Of a stretch of 64,000 nt of DNA, positions 34,510-42,155 are shown piece by piece. The position numbers and the translations under genes were made by a program. The DNA is from Mesorhizobium sp. ORS 3359 (lineage in GTDB: Bacteria > Pseudomonadota > Alphaproteobacteria > Rhizobiales > Rhizobiaceae): positions 84,964 through 148,963 of the forward strand of contig CCNC01000179.1 of the NCBI GenBank assembly GCA_000824845.1, given 5' to 3'. Under the pieces are notes generated by a model. That model made no database searches and was not told the origin of the DNA. It saw nothing but the letters and a program-made list of their open reading frames with translations. Every line of letters starts with the position of its first letter. Positions within the stretch are counted from its first letter, which is position 1.

Positions 34510-36447
34510 ATGCCGCGATATTTGCGAACCGATATTCAGGCCTTGCGAGGCTTGGCCGTTCTTCTGGTTGTTCTTTATCACGCCCGTCTTGGGCCGGGTG
34601 CCGCAGGTTATCTTGGCGTTGACGTTTTTTTCGTCATTTCGGGGTTCCTGATCACGGGCCTCGTCAGGACGCATGTTGAGCAATCACGGTTCAGTTTTTG
34701 GGATTTCTACTACCGGCGTGCCAAACGCCTGTTGCCGGCGGCCTATTTCGTCATCGCGGTCACGACGATCGCTGCGCCTTTCTTCCTGTCGGAGGTGGAG
34801 CTGAAAGGGTTCCAAAACCAGGTTCTCGGGGCCCTCACATTCACTGCCAATATCGTTCTCTGGTTTCAGTCCGACTACTTCGGTAGCGCGGCCGAAACGA
34901 AGCCCCTCCTGCATTTCTGGTCGCTGGCTATCGAGGAACAGTTTTATTTGCTCCTCCCTGCCTTCTTGGCCTTGGCTCCGAGGAGATGGTGGCTGACCGG
35001 TGTAGGCGTGCTCCTCGTTGCCAGCTTCTCGCTATGTCTTTATTTAGCCTCCCGCGATCCATCCGCCGCATTTTTTCTTTTGCCGGCCCGATTTTGGGAA
35101 ATGGCCCTGGGTTCATTCGGTGCCTTGCTTCCCATCAGCCCCAACGTGGCTGCCAAGCTTTCGAAGCTGCGCCTACCGGCGCTCACATTGCTTCTCTTTA
35201 TTGCCGTTGTCCCCATTGGTTCCCCTCATCCGGCCGCGGGTGCGGCTGTGGTTTGTCTCGCAACGCTGGTCCTCCTGCTTGCACCCAGTAAAGATAATGT
35301 GGCGGTTCGAGGCATGGCGAGGATAGGAGACGTCTCGTACTCGCTCTATCTGATCCATTGGCCGGTGCTCGGCTTTGTCCGGGCCGCTTGGCTCGCAGAT
35401 ACACCTGCCCTTGCGATCTATGCGGCAGTTGCTTTCTCATTTGTCGCGAGCTGGGTTCTTCACCGTTTCGTGGAGGAGCCGTTCCGGCGCGGCTATGCGA
35501 CGTCCCGTTTACGGCTGTCTTCGGGTCTCCTCGCTGTATCGGTTCTGCTCGGCTTGTCGCCCTCGCTCGCCATTGCGGCGACCCAAAGCAACATTGACTT
35601 TGCCTATATCCGACGGATCAACGAGGGTTTGGGACCGGCGTGTGATTTCAGGCCCGGATCGCCTCCTCAGGAAATCCCTCGCAACTGCGAAACGACCGAC
35701 AAGCCCGAGTTGCTGGTCTGGGGTGATTCATTTGCCATGGCGGTGGTTCCCGGCTTGGCCAAGACAATCGGAGAAACGGGACTGGCTCAGCTCACGATGA
35801 GCGCGTGCCTGCCTGCTGTCGGCATAGCCGGTTTCTCAAAGCCGTCGACAGCGTCGCCCTATTCCCGCGCCTTCGGCGAGAGCTGTATTCGCTTCAATGA
35901 CAGCGTTTTGCGTATCTTGAAAGCTCGGCCCGAAATAAAGACCGTTGTCATTTCAAGCCCGTTTGGCGTCGCGGCGCCGGATCAATTCATGCTGCTTAAG
36001 AGGACCAAAGGTACTTTCACCGAGGTCAATCTTTCCATTGAAGAGGCCGTTGATGGCATCAAGGCTCTCGTCGAAGCCGTTCGCGCCCTGGGCAAGCGAG
36101 TGGTCGTTCTTGCTCCTCCACCGGTTGGGAACATCGACATCGGTGATTGTCTTGAGAGGAAGGCACGTGGAATTGTCATTGTCGGGCGTTACAGCGACTG
36201 TAAAATATACGTCGCACAATACCGCAGAAGTCAGTCCAGCACTCTTGAGCTCTTGAATCAAGTGGCCTTGAAGGCTGGCGTAGAGGTCATTTCTTATCAC
36301 GACTTTCTGTGCGACGGCACAGCATGCAAGACGGAGATCGATGGCAAATTTCTTTACCGGGACAGCGGTCACCTTTCCTATGATGGATCAGAGATAATCG
36401 CTCGCCGGACAAGACTTGCCGAGAGGCTGGTTGCGGCTGCGCGTTAG
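34510..36447 (+). CDS. Membrane O-acyltransferase (acyltransferase-3) fused to a SGNH domain
   Basis: 645 residues. N-terminal acyltransferase-3 domain (about 1-370) with roughly ten helices and the signatures DIQALRGLAVLLVVLYHARLG and GVDVFFVISGFLITGLV. The C-terminal SGNH domain (about 400-640) shows the block I serine in VWGDSFAMA and a DxxH-type end in YRDSGHLSYDGS. This is the OafB/OatA plan, in which the membrane part passes an acyl group across and the SGNH part transfers it to a sugar. A nod box upstream makes Nod factor, or another surface glycan induced by flavonoids, the likely acceptor (inference). It is much longer than NodX/NolL (about 370 residues), which lack the SGNH part. 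Confidence 0.88.
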   Translation: MPRYLRTDIQALRGLAVLLVVLYHARLGPGAAGYLGVDVFFVISGFLITGLVRTHVEQSRFSFWDFYYRRAKRLLPAAYFVIAVTTIAAPFFLSEVELKGFQNQVLGALTFTANIVLWFQSDYFGSAAETKPLLHFWSLAIEEQFYLLLPAFLALAPRRWWLTGVGVLLVASFSLCLYLASRDPSAAFFLLPARFWEMALGSFGALLPISPNVAAKLSKLRLPALTLLLFIAVVPIGSPHPAAGAAVVCLATLVLLLAPSKDNVAVRGMARIGDVSYSLYLIHWPVLGFVRAAWLADTPALAIYAAVAFSFVASWVLHRFVEEPFRRGYATSRLRLSSGLLAVSVLLGLSPSLAIAATQSNIDFAYIRRINEGLGPACDFRPGSPPQEIPRNCETTDKPELLVWGDSFAMAVVPGLAKTIGETGLAQLTMSACLPAVGIAGFSKPSTASPYSRAFGESCIRFNDSVLRILKARPEIKTVVISSPFGVAAPDQFMLLKRTKGTFTEVNLSIEEAVDGIKALVEAVRALGKRVVVLAPPPVGNIDIGDCLERKARGIVIVGRYSDCKIYVAQYRRSQSSTLELLNQVALKAGVEVISYHDFLCDGTACKTEIDGKFLYRDSGHLSYDGSEIIARRTRLAERLVAAAR

Positions 36448-36625
36448 AGCTGATGAGATGGTTTGATGCAGCCAGATTCGTCTCGTTGTTCGAAAGCTGG
36501 AGGGTGAAGCTTGGTTAGCTTGGGCCCAATTTCGGGACCCGATCAACTCGCTGGATCGTGCGTCCTCGCAATGGCCTTTTTTTCAATTGGAAGAGCATCA
36601 ATTCGCGTTAGGAAGGGAAAGCAAT

Positions 36626-37375
36626 ATGGACCGTCGTCACCTGATCAAAGGGTTCGCTGCACAGGGCGTTTGCCTCATCTGCGCTGCGGCCGCGCGGGCG
36701 GATGGGGCCCATTGGGGATACACTGGTCAGGTGGGGCCCGAGCACTGGGCCGATCTGGACAGGAAGAATTTCGTCTGTTCGGCGGGTACGCAGCAGTCAC
36801 CTATTGATATTACCGACGCCGTCAAGGCCGACATGCCGCGTATCTCAGTAGATTGGCACAAGGGCCCCTGCAAGTTGGTGAATAACGGGCATACCATTCA
36901 AATCAATACGCCGGGAGGCAGCACGCTCACCCGCGGGGATCGTACTTTCGAATTGATCCAATTCCATTTTCATACGCCAAGCGAGCATCGCATAGCTGGC
37001 AAGAGTTTCCCGATGGAAGCGCATTTCGTTCACAAGGACACAAAGAGCGACAGCTTTGGCGTCCTGGGAGTCTTTCTGAGACCAGGCGCGACAAATGCCA
37101 GCTTTGCAAGCCTGGCAGCAGTTTTTCCTGCGCGGCCAGGCGCGTCAATGGCCGCCGATATCGATCCCAGCGGGCTTCTCCCGGCCTCGCTCAGCTACTG
37201 GACCTATGAGGGATCATTGACGACGCCGCCCTGCACCGAGAGCGTTGAATGGATGTTGGCAAAAGAACCGGTAGAGGTCGACGCTGCGGATATTGCTCGA
37301 TTTGTCTCGCTCTATCCCCACAACGCACGGCCTATCCGTTCACCTAATCGGCGCTTCATCCTAGACATCAATTGA
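36626..37375 (+). CDS. Alpha-type carbonic anhydrase (exported)
   Basis: 249 residues. The N terminus MDRRHLIKGFAAQGVCLICAAAARA is a signal peptide with a twin-arginine-like start. The mature protein has HWGYTGQVGPEHW, QQSPIDI, the zinc histidines FHFHTPSEH and EAHFVH, and TTPPCTESVEW, all alpha-CA hallmarks. It hydrates CO2 in the periplasm. The start at 36626 has AGGAAGGGAAA upstream. An alpha-carbonic anhydrase on the M. loti symbiosis island is known to be expressed in nodules; this is a likely homologue. I found no convincing sigma-54 or nod promoter in front. Confidence 0.93.
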   Translation: MDRRHLIKGFAAQGVCLICAAAARADGAHWGYTGQVGPEHWADLDRKNFVCSAGTQQSPIDITDAVKADMPRISVDWHKGPCKLVNNGHTIQINTPGGSTLTRGDRTFELIQFHFHTPSEHRIAGKSFPMEAHFVHKDTKSDSFGVLGVFLRPGATNASFASLAAVFPARPGASMAADIDPSGLLPASLSYWTYEGSLTTPPCTESVEWMLAKEPVEVDAADIARFVSLYPHNARPIRSPNRRFILDIN

Positions 37376-38359
37376 GGCCTTGGAATGCGGCAATAAGGAA
37401 CGTTGACCGGCAGAGGAGGCGGCCGCAGAACGCGAAGGGACCGCCTTTGTTGCCCATCCGACGAAGATGAAAGTGACCGGACCATCGCGGCCGATATAAT
37501 CGCAATGCAGGCCGGCTTGCTAACGCGCCAGCGATGTGTAATCGGCACCGAGCACATTTCGTCCAGAAAAATTTTCGGACCGCAGACTTCCGGCTCCGGG
37601 CATGATCGCCTGCCCATAGGGCGAGGCTCTATTGGTTAAGGCACCGCCACGTCCGCGATGGGAGCCCCGGGCTAATATAAACCGGGTCGGCATGGACCCA
37701 CTGCTACAGGTCCCCACCACCGATCCCAGATGCGGCAGCGCCCAGTCTCAGCGCCGTTGGCTTTTCGGTGGAGGCCCTCTTCGGGATCGGCCGTTGAGGC
37801 GCGCGTATCGTCCGACCGCATTTAGCCTCGAAGTTCGATCGCTGTTGCGCCCCACCGGGATAATGCGTGGTCGCAGGCGCGTTCCGCGCGGCAGCATCGG
37901 CATCGTGTCGTACCGCATCTCGCGGCGGCCTGTCTGAGCCCCTCCCCGTCTCTCAACTCCTTATGGTAGTTGTGACTCACCGAAGCCAGGCATAGCCGCC
38001 TCAAAGGCGGCGCCCGACTTGTTCTGTCGGGTTTGTCGAGTTCACGATAGGGGCCTCTTTAGCCGATCTCTAGCTCTTCTCCAGGCTAATCGACTGAAAA
38101 GAAACCACAAAACTCCTTCTACGGCTCGATCGGTCAAACTGGCATGAATCTTGACCATCTCTTTTGTCAGGCGGGCAGCAGGCTGACTGTCGTGGTTCAT
38201 GGCACGGGCAGCCAAGATGGAGGGTTGGAGCAAAGCGATACTTAGGGCTTGCGCACGCGTGCTCTTAGCACGGCAAGATATGCGTGCACGGAACGTCCGA
38301 ATAGCCCTGCAATACAACATCGCTCTGGGCGACACAGCGCACAACTTCATGGATTCAGA
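37376..38359. other. Long intergenic region with tandem hairpins
   Basis: Almost 1 kb with no recognised gene. Two adjacent hairpins occur at 37995-38011 (GCCGCC-TCAAA-GGCGGC) and 38013-38031 (CCCGAC...GTCGGG). The second overlaps a 17-base segment (38024-38040) identical, inverted, to 2553-2569 upstream of nifS. The promoter of the hydrazine-type operon should lie here, but no nod box or complete sigma-54 site was found. Confidence 0.5.
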
Positions 38360-39598
38360 ATGAACCGCCACACTATTTCAACCGCCAGTACTCGCATTCT
38401 GTGGTATAGGCGTATGTTCATCGCTGAAAGATGCCTGATTTCCTTCGCGATGGGCATCTTTGCGCTGCTTCCAGTTTACCTGTTGTCGATTGGGCGAGAC
38501 GAGATCTTCTTTGGCTCGATCTCGGCAGCAGGCATGGCGACCGCTATCCTAATAGTCTTGATCAGTCCTTCGCTCACCCGGCACTTTAGCGTGCGAAGGC
38601 TTGCACCTATCGGCGGCCTTCTCTATGCAGCGGGGTGCGCGACCATCCTCCTAAACGAGTTTTCGGGGGTGCGCGCGACCCTCCCCTACTTCCTGAGCTA
38701 CATGCTGCAATCGGGTGGATGGGCGCTGCACTTCACCGTGGGCTCGATCTGCATTGCCGCCCTCTCAAGCGATGCAGACCGGTCATCGAGTTTCATGGCC
38801 TACTCTGCATTCTCAACCTTAGGGGTAACCTGCGGACCTCTGCTAAGCAGCCTGCTTGCCCGGTTCACCGGCTTGGGCACGCTGGACATGTTCATTCTGG
38901 CAATGCTTGCGGCGACGGCAGCTTCCGCATTGTCATCGTGGGCAGCGCAGCGTGCGGCGAACATCCGCGACGCCGATATTCCCAACCACGCCTCGCTTGC
39001 ACGGGAGCTTTTCACTCTTCTCTTCAGCAATTCCGCAATGTTTTTTGTACTCGTACTGCTGTCGGCAAGCATTTACACCACGTTGATAAACTTCCAAGCT
39101 CCATTTGCGAACAATTCCGGTCTTCGGTATGAAATATTTTTTGGCTCTTGGGCGATAGCCGTAGTCGGCTCCAGGTTTGCAATTGGTCCGCGCGTGAGCC
39201 GCGGTGCGGCCGATCGGATCTTGCCGCTACTCCTGGGCGGGATGGTTATTTCGCTTCTCGGTTTCCACTACTCTCCGGGCCATCCTGTTATTTACGCGGT
39301 GGGATCGCTGGCGACCGGCATAACCTACGGGCTATCGTATCCCCTGATGCAGGCCGAAGCTGTCCGCGTGACTGCGCCGCAGTCCCGAACCTTGGTGCAG
39401 ATCATCTTCAGTCTTTCCTATTTCCTTGGCTTGTATTTCTTCCCTTTCGCTGCCGGCATCGTCTCGGTTCACCTGGGGTACAATACACTGACGTTGTTAA
39501 TTGCCGGCTTGGCCCTGCTGCAAACGGCTATTGCTCTTCTCGGCTATCGCACGACCCGGCGCAAGCCGGCTTCGACCGTGGCCGGCAACAAAGGCTAA
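38360..39598 (+). CDS. MFS transporter of the N-N bond (hydrazine-type) operon
   Basis: 412 residues, about twelve membrane helices throughout (for example LISFAMGIFALLPVYLLSIG, MATAILIVLISPSL, LLLGGMVISLLGFHY). It was recognised as a major-facilitator exporter of the drug-resistance type by its topology; the substrate is unknown. The start at 38360 fits the first helix; an open extension to 38249 has no support. Six bases separate it from the next gene, so it probably exports, or confers resistance to, the product of the three enzymes downstream. Confidence 0.82.
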   Translation: MNRHTISTASTRILWYRRMFIAERCLISFAMGIFALLPVYLLSIGRDEIFFGSISAAGMATAILIVLISPSLTRHFSVRRLAPIGGLLYAAGCATILLNEFSGVRATLPYFLSYMLQSGGWALHFTVGSICIAALSSDADRSSSFMAYSAFSTLGVTCGPLLSSLLARFTGLGTLDMFILAMLAATAASALSSWAAQRAANIRDADIPNHASLARELFTLLFSNSAMFFVLVLLSASIYTTLINFQAPFANNSGLRYEIFFGSWAIAVVGSRFAIGPRVSRGAADRILPLLLGGMVISLLGFHYSPGHPVIYAVGSLATGITYGLSYPLMQAEAVRVTAPQSRTLVQIIFSLSYFLGLYFFPFAAGIVSVHLGYNTLTLLIAGLALLQTAIALLGYRTTRRKPASTVAGNKG

Positions 39599-39604
39599 AC
39601 CACG

Positions 39605-40882
39605 ATGTGCGGGACGTCCCACGTCGTCATCGGAGCCGGGCCAGTCGGCCGGGCGGTGGCCCTCCAACTTGCGGGCCAGCCGGACACGTTGGTTGTTCTG
39701 ATTGACAGGAGCCATTCTGTGCTTGCTGCGGCGCAAGGGCTTCTGGGCGACCTCAAAAACGTCCGCTTCGAGGTGTCATTAGGTCCATGCGCTCTCTCAA
39801 TTCAGGCACGATCGCTGATCATGGCGACGTCTTGGAATGACTGCCGAAATCTGGTCGGCAAACTCGCGCAAGAAATGCACGAGGCAGGTCTACACACCCC
39901 TATTATTTGCGTCGGCAGGCCAGACCCCGAGGATCCTGACATCGCCCGGATGCCGCCTAACGGTCCGCCGGTAGTCTTGGGAGCGGGTCTCGAACCAGGA
40001 TTGGTTGAATCGTTAATCTCACTGGCAGCAGCTGAACTAGACGGCTTAGAGAGCATCGTAACTCATTGCGGAGGGATTCCCAAAATTCCAGAACCTCCAC
40101 TGAACTATGCTCTCGCCTTTGGACGTCGGCTGCCCATAGAGCAGAGGCCCGCGTTGGCTCGAGTCAATGGGCGAGCCGTAACACGAAATCGATTTGAAAG
40201 CGTGTCTTCGCTGTTCGTGGAGGGTGTCGGACTTCTTGAGGCATACGATGACGCAATGGTTCCGTCGACTGCCGCAAGCACTCATCTCAGCATTCCGACC
40301 CTCCGACAATTGACTGTGCGATGGCCGGGCTTTGCGGATGGCGTTCGGATGTTGCATCGCCTCGGGCTGCTGTCCGACGAGGAGATTGAGATCGGGAGCA
40401 CCCGCCTGCGGGTCAAGCACGTCACGGAAGCGCTTTTAACTCGCCGGAGCCCAAAGGAACATGGCGACCAGGTCATCGTTGATGTGGCCATTGAGGATCG
40501 CCATCGCAAACCTGGCCGCTGGACGTGCATCCTTCGCTCCGCACTTCAGGAACGAGGCTTCTCAAGCATGGCTATCGCGACCGCGGTTCCAGTGGCCGCA
40601 GCCGTGGAATGCGTCACGCGCAAACAGTTGCGGGGCGCCATACACCCCGGTGAAGCCACTCTCGCCGAAGTCGCCTCGATGGCCCTCGGAAAAATGAGGG
40701 GAAGCCGGATGGCTGTCTTAGCCGAGCGCGCAACTGGGCTGTTGGAAACAACCATGATTTTTGGAGCCGGTCATGCAAAAGCGGAAAACACTGCTCGTGG
40801 GCAGCGGACCAGCAAACCTTGCACTGCTGACGTGCCTGAAAGAATGGGGTTCCTCGGTTCTGGATTCGCTGGAAGTCCTTGA
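39605..40882 (+). CDS. Saccharopine dehydrogenase-like NAD(P) oxidoreductase
   Basis: 425 residues. N-terminal Rossmann motif VIGAGPVGRAVALQLAG, then a saccharopine/homospermidine-type middle (GPPVVLGAGLEPGLVESLISLAAAELDGLESIVTHCGGIPKIPEPPLNYALAF, the 'GGIP..P..PL.Y' stretch of this family) and a catalytic/dimer region to about 375. Saccharopine dehydrogenases oxidatively split an N-alkylated lysine. Here the plausible substrate is the N-N linked adduct made by the downstream enzymes (inference). Its 3' end overlaps the monooxygenase gene by 110 bases; the last 40 residues are unlike the family and may be a read-through tail. Confidence 0.78.
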   Translation: MCGTSHVVIGAGPVGRAVALQLAGQPDTLVVLIDRSHSVLAAAQGLLGDLKNVRFEVSLGPCALSIQARSLIMATSWNDCRNLVGKLAQEMHEAGLHTPIICVGRPDPEDPDIARMPPNGPPVVLGAGLEPGLVESLISLAAAELDGLESIVTHCGGIPKIPEPPLNYALAFGRRLPIEQRPALARVNGRAVTRNRFESVSSLFVEGVGLLEAYDDAMVPSTAASTHLSIPTLRQLTVRWPGFADGVRMLHRLGLLSDEEIEIGSTRLRVKHVTEALLTRRSPKEHGDQVIVDVAIEDRHRKPGRWTCILRSALQERGFSSMAIATAVPVAAAVECVTRKQLRGAIHPGEATLAEVASMALGKMRGSRMAVLAERATGLLETTMIFGAGHAKAENTARGQRTSKPCTADVPERMGFLGSGFAGSP

Positions 40883-42155
40883 GCGCCGCGGCAGTGCAGA
40901 ATGGCACCCAGGCATTGCTTTCGAGGATTCAAGGCTCCAAGTCTCCTTGTTCAAGGACCTGGCGTTCATGAGGAATCCGGCAAGCCCATTCACTTTTTTA
41001 TCGTTCTTGCACGACAGAGAGCTTCTCTACCACTTTATTCATACGAACGAACTATATCCTTCAAGGAAGCTGTTCTCCGACTATCTGGTCTGGGTAAGCG
41101 GATTTTTTACGAATGAGATTTGTTTCGGCAAGGAGGCGGTGGAAGTCAGGTTCGGCGAGAAGCCATCGGGAACCCCAACGCTTGTGGTCACTGTCCGGGA
41201 TGTGTCGAGCGGGGACGTTTCGGAAACCGAAGCTGACGACTTGGTCGTAAGCCTTGGGCATGAACCATACGTTCCCGAAGAACTGGCCGTGGATCCCGGC
41301 CGCGTGGTGCATTCAAACTTCTTCCTGTCCCCTGCGAACGAGGGAAAGATCAACGCGAACGCTCGCGTTGCAGTCGTCGGGTCCGGGCAAAGCGCCGGCG
41401 AGATAGTCAGATTCCTGCTTCAGGATCGGGAAGTATCGGAAGTTATCGTCGTTGGCCGGCGCCACCTCTTTGAACAGACGGATGACAACCCGTTTGTAAA
41501 TGACTTCTACACCTATCCACACTCGCTAAAGCTCGCGAAGCTGCCACCCGAAGATCGCAATAGGTTTCTTACCGACACGAGGAACACGAACTTCTCCACC
41601 GTCACCAAAGACGTCCTAAAAAGCATCTACGATCTTCGCTTCGAAGACCAAGTGTGTGGACGCGATCGGCTCAGACTGTTTCCGTATACGGAAATCACGG
41701 CGGCGGAGCGTGTTGAGGATAGCTTTCGTCTTCACCTTCGCGGAATCGGAAGCAGCCAAGACCTGACAACGCTTGAAATTGACCTTCTGGTTTGCGCGAC
41801 GGGCTTTTCGAACCGTCGCCATTTATCCTTCCTCCAAACGCTGCAACCAGTCATCGAAGACGCCGCTCTCGTTATCGACGAGTCGTTTGAAGTGGATCTC
41901 GGTCAGACGGCATTGCGCCGCTCCGGTCCGCGACCTCGCGTTTTCCTCATGAACCACTCTTTTGGCCTTCGGGGCCCAACGGAGCACACACTCGGCGGTC
42001 TGGCCGAGCGCGCAGCGGTCGTGGCGAAGGCGTTGCAGAATGGCGCGTGCTTTCAACCCCCTGCGGACCGCCCAGATAGTTGCCAGCTGAATGCCCCCCG
42101 AAAATCGAGAGTGGAACGAAATGATCTATCCAAAAATAATAGATCTCAAAAATGA
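40773..42155 (+). CDS. L-lysine/L-ornithine N-monooxygenase (SidA/IucD family)
   Basis: 460 residues. FAD motif VGSGPANLALLTCL at the N terminus, NADPH motif VVGSGQSAGEIVRFLL near 208, substrate-side DDNPFVNDFYTY near 240 and the LATG-like LVCATGF near 350. These are the hallmarks of N-hydroxylating monooxygenases that convert lysine or ornithine to N-hydroxy-amino acids. The ATG at 40773 has GGAG upstream; a TTG at 40761 would add four residues. With no NRPS or siderophore synthase nearby, the N-hydroxy product most likely feeds the cupin-synthetase fusion that overlaps its 3' end. Confidence 0.9.
   Translation: MQKRKTLLVGSGPANLALLTCLKEWGSSVLDSLEVLERRGSAEWHPGIAFEDSRLQVSLFKDLAFMRNPASPFTFLSFLHDRELLYHFIHTNELYPSRKLFSDYLVWVSGFFTNEICFGKEAVEVRFGEKPSGTPTLVVTVRDVSSGDVSETEADDLVVSLGHEPYVPEELAVDPGRVVHSNFFLSPANEGKINANARVAVVGSGQSAGEIVRFLLQDREVSEVIVVGRRHLFEQTDDNPFVNDFYTYPHSLKLAKLPPEDRNRFLTDTRNTNFSTVTKDVLKSIYDLRFEDQVCGRDRLRLFPYTEITAAERVEDSFRLHLRGIGSSQDLTTLEIDLLVCATGFSNRRHLSFLQTLQPVIEDAALVIDESFEVDLGQTALRRSGPRPRVFLMNHSFGLRGPTEHTLGGLAERAAVVAKALQNGACFQPPADRPDSCQLNAPRKSRVERNDLSKNNRSQK

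Noticed and set aside
36448..36625. Expected NifA/sigma-54 promoter for the alpha-carbonic anhydrase
   Set aside because: Several GG pairs occur but none has a GC at the -12 spacing, and no NifA site is present.
38140..38155. Sigma-54-like TGGCATGAATCTTGAC upstream of the hydrazine operon
   Set aside because: The nearly invariant GC of the -12 element is absent and no TGT-N10-ACA site was found at the right distance.
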